47,911 nucleotides of DNA from NCBI GenBank assembly GCA_021648045.1, contig JAKITM010000007.1, forward strand, positions 1-47,911. Reading direction: 5' to 3'. Within the stretch, counting starts at the first letter, position 1; each line of letters begins with the position of its first letter. Of the stretch, positions 26,157-34,498 are shown piece by piece. A program made the position numbers and the translations under genes. The notes below the pieces were generated by a model. That model saw only the letters and a list, made by a program, of their open reading frames with translations. It was not told the DNA's origin and did not search any database. This DNA is from Lysobacterales bacterium (GTDB lineage Bacteria > Pseudomonadota > Gammaproteobacteria > Xanthomonadales > SZUA-36).

Positions 26157-27382
26157 ACAGCCCCACCCCAAGGATAAAAAGCGGCTCTGTAGCCTACCGG
26201 AAAATACTGCTGTGCGGCGGGTAGCTCTACGATACCATCGGCACCGGATAACCCGGCAAAATCACCGGATGTATTGGTGGGTTGTGGCACTGCGGTCAGT
26301 TCGCCATCCCCGCTTACGGTTATATGTACAGCCAGTAACCAACCAAGTGCAGTTTTAGCCTCAATGGCAGTAGAAAGGGGTAATTGATAAGCTGTTAGAT
26401 TTTTTGCAGCGCGCAAAACATCCAAAGCAGGCACTACATACCGCGCGGTGCAAGCGAGCACAGATACGGGATTTCCCGGCAACGCGAATACCGGCTTGCC
26501 ATTAGCTGAAATACCAAACCAGAAAGGCTTGCCCGGGCGTTGAGCGACCCGATGAAAAATTTTCTTTACCCCGCATTCGGCCAGCACAGCTGGTACAAAG
26601 TCATATTTTCCCTTGCTAACTGCACCGCATATAATCAAACAATCATTTTCTGCAAGCACCGTTTTTACCTGTGCGGCTACTTTGTCCCGGTCATCGGCTG
26701 CAGGGTAACGCACGGCGTTCAGATCACCTCTTGATTCTAACGCGGCTGCAACCGCCAGATCATTTGAACGCCGGATCTGATGTGCTTTAATCGCTTCACC
26801 CGGCTGAATCAACTCATTGCCCGGGGAAATTACCCCCGCACTTAAAACCGGGCTTACCAAGACTTCGGTTATTCCGGATGAGGCAAGCACAGCCAGTTCT
26901 GGAGCGCGAATCAAGACGCCAGCTTCTAGCAGTCTCGCCGCTTGCCGATAGTCTGAGCCCTGCGGGTGGATATGCTGGCCGGGAGCAAGCTGCAGGTCTT
27001 CTTCGAGGGTGGCTTGGTTTCCGCTAATGGAAATTCTTTCGATCGGAATAACCGCATCACAGCCTGTTGGCAACACCGCACCCGTCATTATTTCAATACA
27101 ACTGTGATTATCGGGCAGTACCAGCGGAATATCACCCGCCGACTGGGTACCGGCCAGCCTAAACTGGTTTAGCCCGGCGCTAGCAGCCGTGCTATCAACG
27201 GCAATCCCATCCATCATTACCCGGTCGAATGGTGGTTGATCACGCTCGGCAAGCACTTCCTGCTGGAGCACCCTGCCGGCTGCCTGCGCTAATGGTACCC
27301 GCACAGCTGGCAAGGCCGAAAGCGCATCCCGAATAAGCACTTCTGCCTGGGTAATACTGATTAAGGGAAAATTATCTGTCAT
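26153..27382 (-). CDS. moeA: Molybdopterin molybdotransferase MoeA
   Basis: Inserts molybdate into adenylated molybdopterin. The 409-residue protein shows DQPPFDRVMMDGIAVDS, IEIMTGAVLPTGCDAVIPIE, ISPGNELIQPGEAIKAHQIR, NDCLIICGAVSKGKYDF, RPGKPFWFGI and VFALPGNPVSVLAC, the standard MoeA order. The motif usually reading GGVS is here GAVSKGKYD. It is the first gene of the seven-gene Moco operon running to 22369. Confidence 0.94.
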   Translation of the reverse strand: MTDNFPLISITQAEVLIRDALSALPAVRVPLAQAAGRVLQQEVLAERDQPPFDRVMMDGIAVDSTAASAGLNQFRLAGTQSAGDIPLVLPDNHSCIEIMTGAVLPTGCDAVIPIERISISGNQATLEEDLQLAPGQHIHPQGSDYRQAARLLEAGVLIRAPELAVLASSGITEVLVSPVLSAGVISPGNELIQPGEAIKAHQIRRSNDLAVAAALESRGDLNAVRYPAADDRDKVAAQVKTVLAENDCLIICGAVSKGKYDFVPAVLAECGVKKIFHRVAQRPGKPFWFGISANGKPVFALPGNPVSVLACTARYVVPALDVLRAAKNLTAYQLPLSTAIEAKTALGWLLAVHITVSGDGELTAVPQPTNTSGDFAGLSGADGIVELPAAQQYFPVGYRAAFYPWGGAV

Positions 27383-27502
27383 GAATTAGTTTTCGTCTTT
27401 TAGGTTGAGCTTAAGGTTGAGGTAAGTTTCAGGTGTAATTATAAAAGTATCGCCCGTACTTTGCAGTGCTTTCTGTGTAATCCAGGCTACCTACCAGCAA
27501 TA

Positions 27503-27536
27503 AAAAACCCCGCAGGAATGAATCCGGCAGGGCTTT
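27503..27536 (-). terminator. Intrinsic terminator of the YeeE/YedE pair
   Basis: On the minus strand the stem CCCTGC / GCGGGG (one G-T pair) with a loop of about 13 bases is followed by a run of T (TTTTTT), about 20 bases after the stop at 27557. The plus strand also shows a short T-run after the hairpin, so it may work in both directions. Confidence 0.75.
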
Positions 27537-27556
27537 TATAGACTAGTGCTGAGAAT

Positions 27557-28123
27557 TTATATATTAAACCGCTTTGGCAACATCCAAGCACCCAGCATGA
27601 ATACAATCGCGATGGTGCCCGCAACTGCAAATGCTGGAAAGCTACCGCTGAGACCGCTAAATTCTGTTCCGGTATTCGCCACCGATACTTCACCACCAGC
27701 CAGATTGGAAAATATTGCCGGGAAGGTAGCCACCAAACCACCATAAGATAGCGTAAAGAGAATGGCACCAACTAAGCCGCCGAAGATAAACACCAACGCA
27801 TCTTTACGACCACCGCCAACACCCACCAAGCAAGTGCCCGGGCAGTAGCCGGCAATAGCAAAGCCGATGCCGAAGATTAAACCACCGATAATTACGCCGG
27901 CATAGGCCGCTTTAATATCGATATGGGTTTCATTAATTGAGCCGGTTGCTAACAAGGCAAATAAAATCAGGCTACTAAAACCAATCGCCAGTAAAATAAC
28001 TTTGGCAAGGTGAAGATCCTGCAGACGCAGCATATTAATCAAGTTTTGCGGATTACCCGCACCAACCCGATGCAACACAAAACCGAATAAACCACCGACT
28101 AATATCGCTAGGAAAATTGTCAT
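27557..28123 (-). CDS. YeeE/YedE family transporter, second half protein
   Basis: A 188-residue inner-membrane protein with about five hydrophobic segments. It carries GLIFGIGFAIAGYCPGTCLV, with the Cys motif of YeeE/YedE (thiosulfate/sulfur-compound) transporters. The start at 28123 is chosen because GGAG (in AAAGGAGCGC) lies just upstream and the transmembrane core starts there; the stop of the preceding half is adjacent. TsuA-type YeeE imports thiosulfate in E. coli; here the function is split over two genes. A second pair lies at 44042-44901. Confidence 0.85.
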   Translation of the reverse strand: MTIFLAILVGGLFGFVLHRVGAGNPQNLINMLRLQDLHLAKVILLAIGFSSLILFALLATGSINETHIDIKAAYAGVIIGGLIFGIGFAIAGYCPGTCLVGVGGGRKDALVFIFGGLVGAILFTLSYGGLVATFPAIFSNLAGGEVSVANTGTEFSGLSGSFPAFAVAGTIAIVFMLGAWMLPKRFNI

Positions 28124-28124
28124 G

Positions 28125-28700
28125 TTATTGCGCTCCTTTGGCAGATTTTCTGTAGAAGAATATAGCCACGGGTATGCCCGCACCAAAAACCCCGGCGGCA
28201 AATAAATATCCACTCAGGGAAGTCTGCATCATCCCGCTCATCATATGCCCGCTGGTGCAGCCGCCGGCCAGCCGCGCACCATATAAAACCAGCACCCCAC
28301 CGATAAACGCCACCAAATAGCGATTCCCATGTCCCGATTCACGAAAAACTTTGGGTGCGGCTTTATCTTCCTTGGAAACTTTAGGTTTTTGCAGCACCAC
28401 AGACAACACCCCACCACCGATCATCGCCAACACGAAGATAAAGCCGTAATTCCAGGGGTTTTCTATGTTTTCGGCGTATTTACCACCGTTTTTATCAAGA
28501 TAGGCATTTTTGCTGCTAAAGCCTGATGTACTGTTTTCATCAACTTGAACGACATCATCGGAAAACATATTCCAGACAATGCCATCGAATATTACAAATT
28601 GGGTTGAAACCCCGATAGGTTTAACCAAAATAACCGCAAGCAGGAAGACCGCGCCTAGAATAAGCCCGCCTTTTAACCAATTCCACTGGATTTGCTGCAT
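28125..28700 (-). CDS. YeeE/YedE family transporter, first half protein
   Basis: A 191-residue membrane protein with four or five hydrophobic stretches, a long periplasmic loop (residues about 40-75) and the Cys motif GARLAGGCTSGHMMSGMMQ. With the next gene it makes a complete YeeE/YedE transporter for sulfur compounds (thiosulfate or sulfane sulfur; exact substrate inferred only). The start at 28700 is used because GAGG lies 6 bases upstream; an ATG at 28712 is also in frame. An AT-rich palindrome lies at 28760-28770 in its promoter. Confidence 0.85.
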   Translation of the reverse strand: MQQIQWNWLKGGLILGAVFLLAVILVKPIGVSTQFVIFDGIVWNMFSDDVVQVDENSTSGFSSKNAYLDKNGGKYAENIENPWNYGFIFVLAMIGGGVLSVVLQKPKVSKEDKAAPKVFRESGHGNRYLVAFIGGVLVLYGARLAGGCTSGHMMSGMMQTSLSGYLFAAGVFGAGIPVAIFFYRKSAKGAQ

Positions 28701-28759
28701 GTATAACCTCATATTTAAACTGTATTAAAGGATGATTGCTGACATTCTTTTGAATGTTC

Positions 28760-28770
28760 TTATATTATAA
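28760..28770. promoter_or_regulatory. Candidate sulfur-regulator operator (TTATATTATAA)
   Basis: A perfect 11-base palindrome 60 bases upstream of the YeeE/YedE pair. Its 10-base core TTATATTATA is identical to the site in front of soxC and the ArsR regulator gene (39342-39356). The remaining sequence between 28713 and 29004 shows no gene. Confidence 0.4.
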
Positions 28771-29004
28771 TTAACTGATGTTATCTGATGAATTTACAGT
28801 TATTTGACTGGAATGTAAAGGCTTGTATTTATATTGTTTAACAAAACCCAGTGTGGCCCAGGGGAATATTCGGAGTTTTGGCATTGCGATTCGCAATCTT
28901 GCGGCGAGGGATGACTTCCCCAATTTAATAGTCGACGACCTCGTATTCGTTTTGATGCTTAAACCGGAATGGTTTTTATCTGATTGCCGATATGACCGAG
29001 TTGT

Positions 29005-30441
29005 TTAGCGTGGTACATAGCGATAGGTCTGGCTCATTTTTTTCAAGCTGGCATCGAAGACTCGACTGATTTGGGTGGTATTGCGGATTCTTTCAATTTT
29101 AGGCCAGGTAGCCCGTCGCCCTTCCAGCATCATCTCTTGGGCTTGGTCAGGGGTGAGATTTGTCAGTATTTTTCCAACCCGACTGAGCTGACGAGTCGGG
29201 TAAACCGTAATATCGCCGCTGTAATTTTGACTGACCAGGGCATGCGCTTTTTTAATCACCGAACTTAAGCCAGGAATGTCGAAATGTTGGTGAATTTTTT
29301 CAAGGAAATGTTCAACTTGAACCAACGGCGCTTTGAGAACTACATCCTGAATAAAGGGCAGTAGTCCGGTTTCTTTTACTTCCTCACTCATAAAAGGGAC
29401 TACATACGGGTTCGTCTGGCTGACAATATAATGGTTCACATTGTGCAGGCGGTTAACCCTTTCTTTGGGTATGTCATCATGTACCGAGCCATCTATCCAC
29501 CGGTTTTGCGGTGCATAAACCACTGATTTACCGGTAAAGTTTTTTGCCCGCAGCTGCACCGAAGGAAATATACCAGGAATGGCAGATGAAGCCAAAGCCG
29601 CCCGGCGAATGAGCACATTGGGTGATGTCAGGTAGTTTAACAAGCGTGGAAACTGATTAGATTCGGCCGGTGATACCGAAATATTTAGAATTCGACCCGT
29701 GTGCTTATAGGCCTCAAGAAATGTCATATCCGGGATTGTATGGTTGATGGATTTTAATAACTGCTTGGCATCCAGCACACCTTTTCCCTTGAGGATATCC
29801 ACGAAACCACTCATTTTACTCCACTCAAACTCTACATAACCCGGCTCTAGTAACGCCTTAAGTTCTTCGCTGGTGTGGGTGGCTACAATACCCGCAATGA
29901 TGGATCCAGCACTTGAGCCGGTAATCACCCGGGGCAATACATTTTCAGCCTGTAGTTCCTGAATAACACCCAGGTGAAATAATCCCAGCGAAGCACCGCC
30001 ACTGAGTAACAATGCAGAGCGCCCGAAACTTCGTGCCGCACGTTTCAGGAAGCGGCGCTTGAGTATTGGTGGAAATGCTTTCACTTCACTCTCAGTGAAT
30101 AACTCTAAGCAGGAAGTAATTTCATCTAAGTAATCATTGATCAGGTTTTTAGTACCGCAACGGGCATGCTGATAAAGCACCGGATTGGCCATATTGCCGA
30201 TATTGCCGTGTAATTCCTCACGCAGGCGGAAAACCAGTTGTTCAAAATCCCGTTTACGCCGCAGGCCACGGAATAATCGCACTCTGGACGCCAACAGCCG
30301 GTGATCATAATCCTCTGACTTGGGGTCTTCTCGCCAGCGGTCATTGCCATCGAGTTTATCCAATTGGGCAGCGGTCTCCTGCCATTCAGCATAGCTGATT
30401 GACTGTGACAGGGACTTTTCTAATTTTGAATACTTGCTCAT
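29005..30441 (-). CDS. Patatin-like phospholipase with DUF3336 domain
   Basis: A 478-residue lipase. The N-terminal DUF3336-type region (YAEWQETAAQLDKLDGND, RLFRGLRRKRDFEQL) is followed by the patatin core: LLLSGGASLGLFHLGVI (oxyanion loop), ITGSSAGSIIAG with the catalytic Ser near residue 195, and the Asp of the dyad in NRWIDGSVHDDIP. Relatives are triacylglycerol lipases or phospholipases of the yeast SDP1/Tgl type, also common in bacteria. There is no signal peptide. It is transcribed alone, between a sulfur transporter pair and small exported proteins. Confidence 0.9.
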   Translation of the reverse strand: MSKYSKLEKSLSQSISYAEWQETAAQLDKLDGNDRWREDPKSEDYDHRLLASRVRLFRGLRRKRDFEQLVFRLREELHGNIGNMANPVLYQHARCGTKNLINDYLDEITSCLELFTESEVKAFPPILKRRFLKRAARSFGRSALLLSGGASLGLFHLGVIQELQAENVLPRVITGSSAGSIIAGIVATHTSEELKALLEPGYVEFEWSKMSGFVDILKGKGVLDAKQLLKSINHTIPDMTFLEAYKHTGRILNISVSPAESNQFPRLLNYLTSPNVLIRRAALASSAIPGIFPSVQLRAKNFTGKSVVYAPQNRWIDGSVHDDIPKERVNRLHNVNHYIVSQTNPYVVPFMSEEVKETGLLPFIQDVVLKAPLVQVEHFLEKIHQHFDIPGLSSVIKKAHALVSQNYSGDITVYPTRQLSRVGKILTNLTPDQAQEMMLEGRRATWPKIERIRNTTQISRVFDASLKKMSQTYRYVPR

Positions 30442-30547
30442 CGAAACAAGATAGCAGGAAACGGGAAATTTACAACTGTTTCATACAAAATAATGTGTTG
30501 TTTTGAATAGGCTTGAAGTTGGTTCCGGGATGCTTTTTATTATCGTT

Positions 30548-30569
30548 GCGTGGGCATAAATGCCCACGC
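30548..30569. repeat. Intergenic palindrome GCGTGGGCAT-AA-ATGCCCACGC
   Basis: Perfect 10-bp arms with a 2-base centre. The same core in opposite orientation lies at 6309-6326. It sits 30 bases after the stop of the exported hypothetical (30599) on the minus strand, so it can form a hairpin at that mRNA end. Confidence 0.75.
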
Positions 30570-30598
30570 GTAAGGTTAAGCTGATAGTTTGCGGGGTG

Positions 30599-31000
30599 TT
30601 ATTCTTTTTGAATGTGAATCCGCACGGCTTTAACATTGCTACTAATCAGAGAAAGCGCAAATCGTGGGGCTTTATGCCGTTTTTTCACCAACACATCCTC
30701 GCCATCATCCCGTTCTATATGAAACGCTTTTTTCGATAGTTGCTCACGAAAGGCATCACGAATCCGCACCGCAACTTTGTTTTCCCGGGTACCGTCTTCA
30801 ATATCTACCCTCAGCTCAATTGTCGGCTGATCCTTAGGGGTGATATGAAAAACCATGGTGCCAGTCGATTTTGCACCTTCGCTGACTTCAATCCGCCACT
30901 TGTTTGAGAGGCTGGTATCGTTGCCGGTTGAGCTTGTATTTGCTGCGGCAGGCATCACTGCAAATAATAAAAAACCAATTACTGTGAAAATCTTGCTCAT
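30599..31000 (-). CDS. Exported hypothetical protein
   Basis: I do not recognise this family. The 133-residue product has a signal peptide (MSKIFTVIGFLLFAVMPAAA) and a mature part that reads as a small beta-rich domain (KWRIEVSEGAKSTGTMVFHI, IELRVDIEDGTREN) followed by an Arg/Lys-rich helix-forming tail (VRIRDAFREQLSKKAFHIER). It is probably periplasmic. ATG 31000 is chosen over the longer upstream frame because the signal peptide begins there. It lies between the patatin gene and DUF4395. Confidence 0.65.
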   Translation of the reverse strand: MSKIFTVIGFLLFAVMPAAANTSSTGNDTSLSNKWRIEVSEGAKSTGTMVFHITPKDQPTIELRVDIEDGTRENKVAVRIRDAFREQLSKKAFHIERDDGEDVLVKKRHKAPRFALSLISSNVKAVRIHIQKE

Positions 31001-31106
31001 ACTTATGCACTCGTTCTCAGGGTTATTAATATTAGATAGTAACCTAGTCCCAAGCATAGCGAAACATGGCCGGCCTGCGTACCCGAGTACTGAGGCTTAT
31101 AAGCCT

Positions 31107-31547
31107 TTACTCTTGCTGTTTTTTAATTCGATAAATATAGGGATATATTTTGCAGGCAAGGCAAAACCTGAAGATGGCTTCAAGTGCTGCAAACAACACT
31201 AATATTGATACCAGCACCAAGCTTATCCCCTGATAACCCAGGAAGTAGGTTATGGCTATACTGCTGGAAAATAAAAAACCAATCTTTGCTGCAAACACTT
31301 TCGGGTCAGCATTTACCATTAAAGGCTTGATTTTGAGACTACGCACAATAGTTTTGCTGATAGCGCTATAAAGGCTGTACGCCGGATTTATAAATCCCCG
31401 TAGGATAAAATCGAAAGCTAGTATTGCTATCATCAATTTAAATGGGGTAAAAACGAATACCAGCATGGTAATAATGACCAGAACAGCATTTAACTGGGCG
31501 ACTCTTTCATTCACTTGCACATAGGATATGGGGCAGACCTTGTTCAT
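31107..31547 (-). CDS. DUF4395 family membrane protein
   Basis: A 146-residue inner-membrane protein with about three or four hydrophobic segments. The start MNKVCPISYVQVNERVAQLN carries the family CPIS motif with its Cys, and FILRGF and FRFCLACKIY are also typical, giving a conserved Cys pair near the C-terminus. DUF4395 genes often occur near thioredoxin, rhodanese and sulfur-transfer genes, which fits this island; biochemical role is unknown. Upstream is a hairpin-forming inverted repeat at 31588-31623. Confidence 0.8.
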   Translation of the reverse strand: MNKVCPISYVQVNERVAQLNAVLVIITMLVFVFTPFKLMIAILAFDFILRGFINPAYSLYSAISKTIVRSLKIKPLMVNADPKVFAAKIGFLFSSSIAITYFLGYQGISLVLVSILVLFAALEAIFRFCLACKIYPYIYRIKKQQE

Positions 31548-31587
31548 AATATTACACTTCAGTTTTCAAAATGGTTAAAATTTATTG

Positions 31588-31623
31588 GCGTATATCTCTG
31601 TATACCGATAAGAGGATATACGC
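31588..31623. promoter_or_regulatory. Inverted repeat in DUF4395 promoter region
   Basis: Perfect 9-bp arms GCGTATATC / GATATACGC, 18 bases apart, 41 bases upstream of the DUF4395 ATG. It could be an operator or an mRNA leader hairpin; no protein can be assigned. Confidence 0.4.
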
Positions 31624-31694
31624 TATTTGCATATTGCATTAAAGAGAAATGAATTGCAATGGTTTTCTTTCAAAAACATTCGATTAGAATAATT

Positions 31695-31774
31695 TACATG
31701 TCGTGCCAGCCTTGAGCCGGCATCTCATGATGGGTGATGCGGCGCCTAAGAAGGTCCCGGCTCGGCGGCCGGGA
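31695..31774. repeat. REP-like GC-rich hairpin cluster
   Basis: A stretch with imperfect hairpin TGCCAGCC-TTGA-GCCGGCA near 31704 and a perfect one TCCCGGC / GCCGGGA at 31755-31761 and 31768-31774, followed by GATGA. It resembles the dispersed intergenic units at 22289 and 45923. It lies downstream of the dsrE-like gene at the end of the sox transcript and may help to terminate or stabilise it. Confidence 0.5.
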
Positions 31775-31834
31775 TGAGGGTGTGTATTTTAGGCTGGGAT
31801 GACGAGGTTTTAGGTGACCGGTCGGGCTTTCACA

Positions 31835-32302
31835 CTACGGTTTGATATGTGTATACCCTCGTTTAATTTCGTCCACTAGAAATGCAACACCCGTTTGCAC
31901 ACCGATTGCGTGTTTGCTGATTTTAGGGCGTTTGCCAGTTTTGCGTTCACGGGTATCAACGGTATTCATGCAGATATAGAATTTAACTCCGCTGTCTGTA
32001 AGGCTGGCAATGCGGCTTTCATTCGGACTGCCATCGAACAACAAATCAATACCTGAAGCGAATGCAATTATCTCGATATCGGCCATATCAGCACCGCCAT
32101 AATGGCGAATCAGGTTATTGGCTATATCGATTACCAATGCCTGCTTTTTAGGGTCCGCATCGCTTATTTGTAAAATAATATGAGCTTTGGCAAAGGGTTT
32201 GTCTTCATTCAACACTTCATCCTCATCAGCAAACAAGGCTGAGCTGAACAACAATGAAAAAACGAGCACCCATAAATATCTTAGTGCGTAAGTCTTGTGC
32301 AT
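31835..32302 (-). CDS. Exported DsrE-family sulfur carrier-like protein
   Basis: A 155-residue protein with a signal peptide (LRYLWVLVFSLLFSSALFA) and a DsrE/DsrF-like domain: AHIILQISDADPKKQALVID, IEIIAFASGIDLLFDG and the conserved Cys in VKFYICMNTVD. DsrE-like proteins carry persulfide on a conserved Cys; this periplasmic form next to soxB fits a sulfane-sulfur handling role, which is inferred. GAGGTA precedes the ATG at 32302. It is the last gene of the sox run, 24 bases after soxB. Confidence 0.8.
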   Translation of the reverse strand: MHKTYALRYLWVLVFSLLFSSALFADEDEVLNEDKPFAKAHIILQISDADPKKQALVIDIANNLIRHYGGADMADIEIIAFASGIDLLFDGSPNESRIASLTDSGVKFYICMNTVDTRERKTGKRPKISKHAIGVQTGVAFLVDEIKRGYTHIKP

Positions 32303-32326
32303 GAAATACCTCAATTTTGTGAAAAT

Positions 32327-34087
32327 TTAAACAATCTCTCCCTGATAGTCGGCCAATCCGGGGTTTCCTGCAACCCCTTTGAGTTTTGGCTCTATCAGTT
32401 TTTCGACTTTAATCGTCTTTTTATCGCGTAAATATGTGGCAACAACATCCCAGATCGGCTCACCGGGTGATTTGCTGCCTACGGTTGCCCAGCCGGCAAC
32501 TTTATAGCCTTTATTAGCATCAATTAAGTTTCCACTGAGATCGCGAATGTCGGAAATGCGATTCAATGAAGCGCCATTTGGCTCACAGATGTAGGTCAAA
32601 CCACCAACTCGTACCATATCACCGCCCTGTTGGCGGTAGGGGTCCTGGTTAAAGAGGTTGTCACAAACATCCTCTAAAATGGCTTTAATTTGTTCACCTT
32701 TCATATCCCGAACATAAGTTTCTGGATAGGTCATACAGGTTTGATCCAGCAGCCGATCCATTGTAATCGCCTCGCCCGGCAATACCGAAGTGCCCCAGCG
32801 GAAACCCGGCGAAAATGAGAACTGGGCATCGAGGACATTGGTGAGTGAATCACAGATCACCTGGTCGAATGTGCCATTAAAATTACCACGGCGATATAAC
32901 AAATTTTCTGCGGTCGCTAATTTTTCATTGAGTTTGGCATTGTATGGCTGACGGACTTTGGCAATATAGGCCGTCATCGCCGCATCTGCAGGGATTATAT
33001 TCGAGAATACCGGCAATAAAGAATACTTAAACCCATTCACCTTGCCGTTACCCAAATCTAAATCCAACACGGCCAGATATTTTCCATTCGAGCCAGCATT
33101 AGTCACCAGAGTTTTACCGCCAGGATTTTCTACTACCACGGGTACCGGCATGCCGTCATGGGTATGGCCACCCATAATTGCATCAATACCACTAACACGC
33201 GAGGCCAATTTGAGATCAACATCCATACCGTTATGTGAGAGCAATAACACAGCGTCGGGTTTTTCTGAGCTGCGGATATCATCTACTAATTCCTGCAGAT
33301 CACCTTCCTGGATACCAAATGTCCAATCAGGGATGAAGCGTTTTGGATTCGCAATCGGGGTATACGGGAAGGCCTGGCCGATAACAGCCACTCGCTTGCC
33401 CTGCATTTCTCTGATTACATAGGGCTTAAATACATGGCCGCTGTCTTCATCGTAAACTTCAATGCCTTCAAACAGGGCATCTTCGCTGGCTTTGATGTTT
33501 TGAGCCACGAATTCGCCGTTGAATAATTTAGCGTTTTCGAGGATTTCATTATCCTGATAGGTGAACTCCCAATGCCCGGTCATTACATCAACACCCAGCA
33601 TGTTGCAGGCCTCGACCATATCTTTTCCGCGTGTCCATAGAGCAGTACCAGAACCTTGCCAGGTATCGCCACCATCAATCAGAATGGAGCGGCCATCGCC
33701 AGCTTCACCACGGCATTGATCGATCAGGGTTTTCAGATGGGCAAAGCCACCCACTTTACCGAATTTCTCGGCAGCGGCGGTAAAGTCCAAATAAGTGTAG
33801 GCGTGAGCTTCACGCAGGGATTTTATTTCGGGGATTTTTTTAAGTAAGTTTTTACCAACAATATGCGGCAACTTACCGTATGCAGGACCGATGCCCAAAT
33901 TGACATTGGGTTCACGAAAATACACCGGTAGCAATTGGGCGTGACAATCGGTGAAATGAAGGATACGGGTATTGCCAAACATTGGCGGTTGTAGTTTTTC
34001 TCCCGCCATTGCCCAACCAGAAACACCTGGTAACATTCCAGCTACCGAGGCCTTACTCAGCAGGCCAACAAATTCTCTACGATCCAT
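32327..34087 (-). CDS. soxB: Thiosulfohydrolase SoxB
   Basis: Hydrolyses the terminal sulfate from SoxY-bound thiosulfonate. The 586-residue protein has a Tat-type signal (DRREFVGLLSKASVAG) and the 5'-nucleotidase-like dimanganese core: HFTDCHAQLLPVYFREP, LIDGGDTWQGSGTALWTRG, TGHWEFTY, LLLSHNGMDVDLKLA and GGHTHDGMPVP, followed by a C-terminal substrate domain with GFRWGTSVLPGEAITM. Length is normal. It follows the soxK-like gene. Confidence 0.96.
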   Translation of the reverse strand: MDRREFVGLLSKASVAGMLPGVSGWAMAGEKLQPPMFGNTRILHFTDCHAQLLPVYFREPNVNLGIGPAYGKLPHIVGKNLLKKIPEIKSLREAHAYTYLDFTAAAEKFGKVGGFAHLKTLIDQCRGEAGDGRSILIDGGDTWQGSGTALWTRGKDMVEACNMLGVDVMTGHWEFTYQDNEILENAKLFNGEFVAQNIKASEDALFEGIEVYDEDSGHVFKPYVIREMQGKRVAVIGQAFPYTPIANPKRFIPDWTFGIQEGDLQELVDDIRSSEKPDAVLLLSHNGMDVDLKLASRVSGIDAIMGGHTHDGMPVPVVVENPGGKTLVTNAGSNGKYLAVLDLDLGNGKVNGFKYSLLPVFSNIIPADAAMTAYIAKVRQPYNAKLNEKLATAENLLYRRGNFNGTFDQVICDSLTNVLDAQFSFSPGFRWGTSVLPGEAITMDRLLDQTCMTYPETYVRDMKGEQIKAILEDVCDNLFNQDPYRQQGGDMVRVGGLTYICEPNGASLNRISDIRDLSGNLIDANKGYKVAGWATVGSKSPGEPIWDVVATYLRDKKTIKVEKLIEPKLKGVAGNPGLADYQGEIV

Positions 34088-34126
34088 ATTTTTCTACCGC
34101 TGTTAGGTTATTACTTTAAAAACAAT

Positions 34127-34498
34127 TTATTGTGGAACACGCGCCCGCCATTGGGTTTTTTCTGATTCGGCCTGTTTGAGCGCCAGTCTGGATAACTTAA
34201 TGGCTTCTTCAGCATTCGCTACTGCCTTATCCATATCACCTGCTTCTGCTGCAAGACGGGCATCTTTGAGGCGGTCTAGATTTATCGTCCAGGCATGTTT
34301 TACCCCTTCAGTTTGTGTGTATAGATCTTCCGCCTGTTGAATTAAAGTGGCGAAATCCTGTGTTTCTGCTACCTTAGCGACCACCGGGGCAGCTTTGACC
34401 GCAGCGGGTTTTTCAGCCGCTGTATCGACAGCTTGCTGCTGAGAGTCACAAGCGGCGACCGAGAAAATTATCAGACCGAAAACCCATAGATTTTTCAT
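34127..34498 (-). CDS. SoxAX-binding protein SoxK/SAXB-like lipoprotein
   Basis: A 123-residue exported protein. The N-terminal LIIFSVAACDS is a lipobox with Cys17. An Ala/Pro-rich linker leads to a helical hairpin: DLYTQTEGVKHAWTINLDRL, then ARLAAEAGDMDKAVANAEEA and LALKQAESEK. The pattern of a Trp-containing helix, a GD turn and a repeating Ala heptad ending in Gln-x-x-x-Glu is that of SoxK (SAXB), which stabilises SoxAX in Allochromatium and green sulfur bacteria. Its start overlaps the soxA stop by ATGA, which supports the assignment. Family identification is by pattern; low complexity limits confidence. Confidence 0.65.
   Translation of the reverse strand: MKNLWVFGLIIFSVAACDSQQQAVDTAAEKPAAVKAAPVVAKVAETQDFATLIQQAEDLYTQTEGVKHAWTINLDRLKDARLAAEAGDMDKAVANAEEAIKLSRLALKQAESEKTQWRARVPQ

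Noticed and set aside
28760..28770. Reading the AT-rich palindrome as a simple -10 promoter element
   Set aside because: Possible, but the same 10-base core at the soxC/arsR promoter and its dyad symmetry make an operator at least as likely; kept as a low-confidence regulatory site.
28823..29008. 61-residue plus-strand frame before the patatin gene stop
   Set aside because: No ribosome site or recognisable motif; it overlaps the end of the convergent patatin gene and looks like chance.
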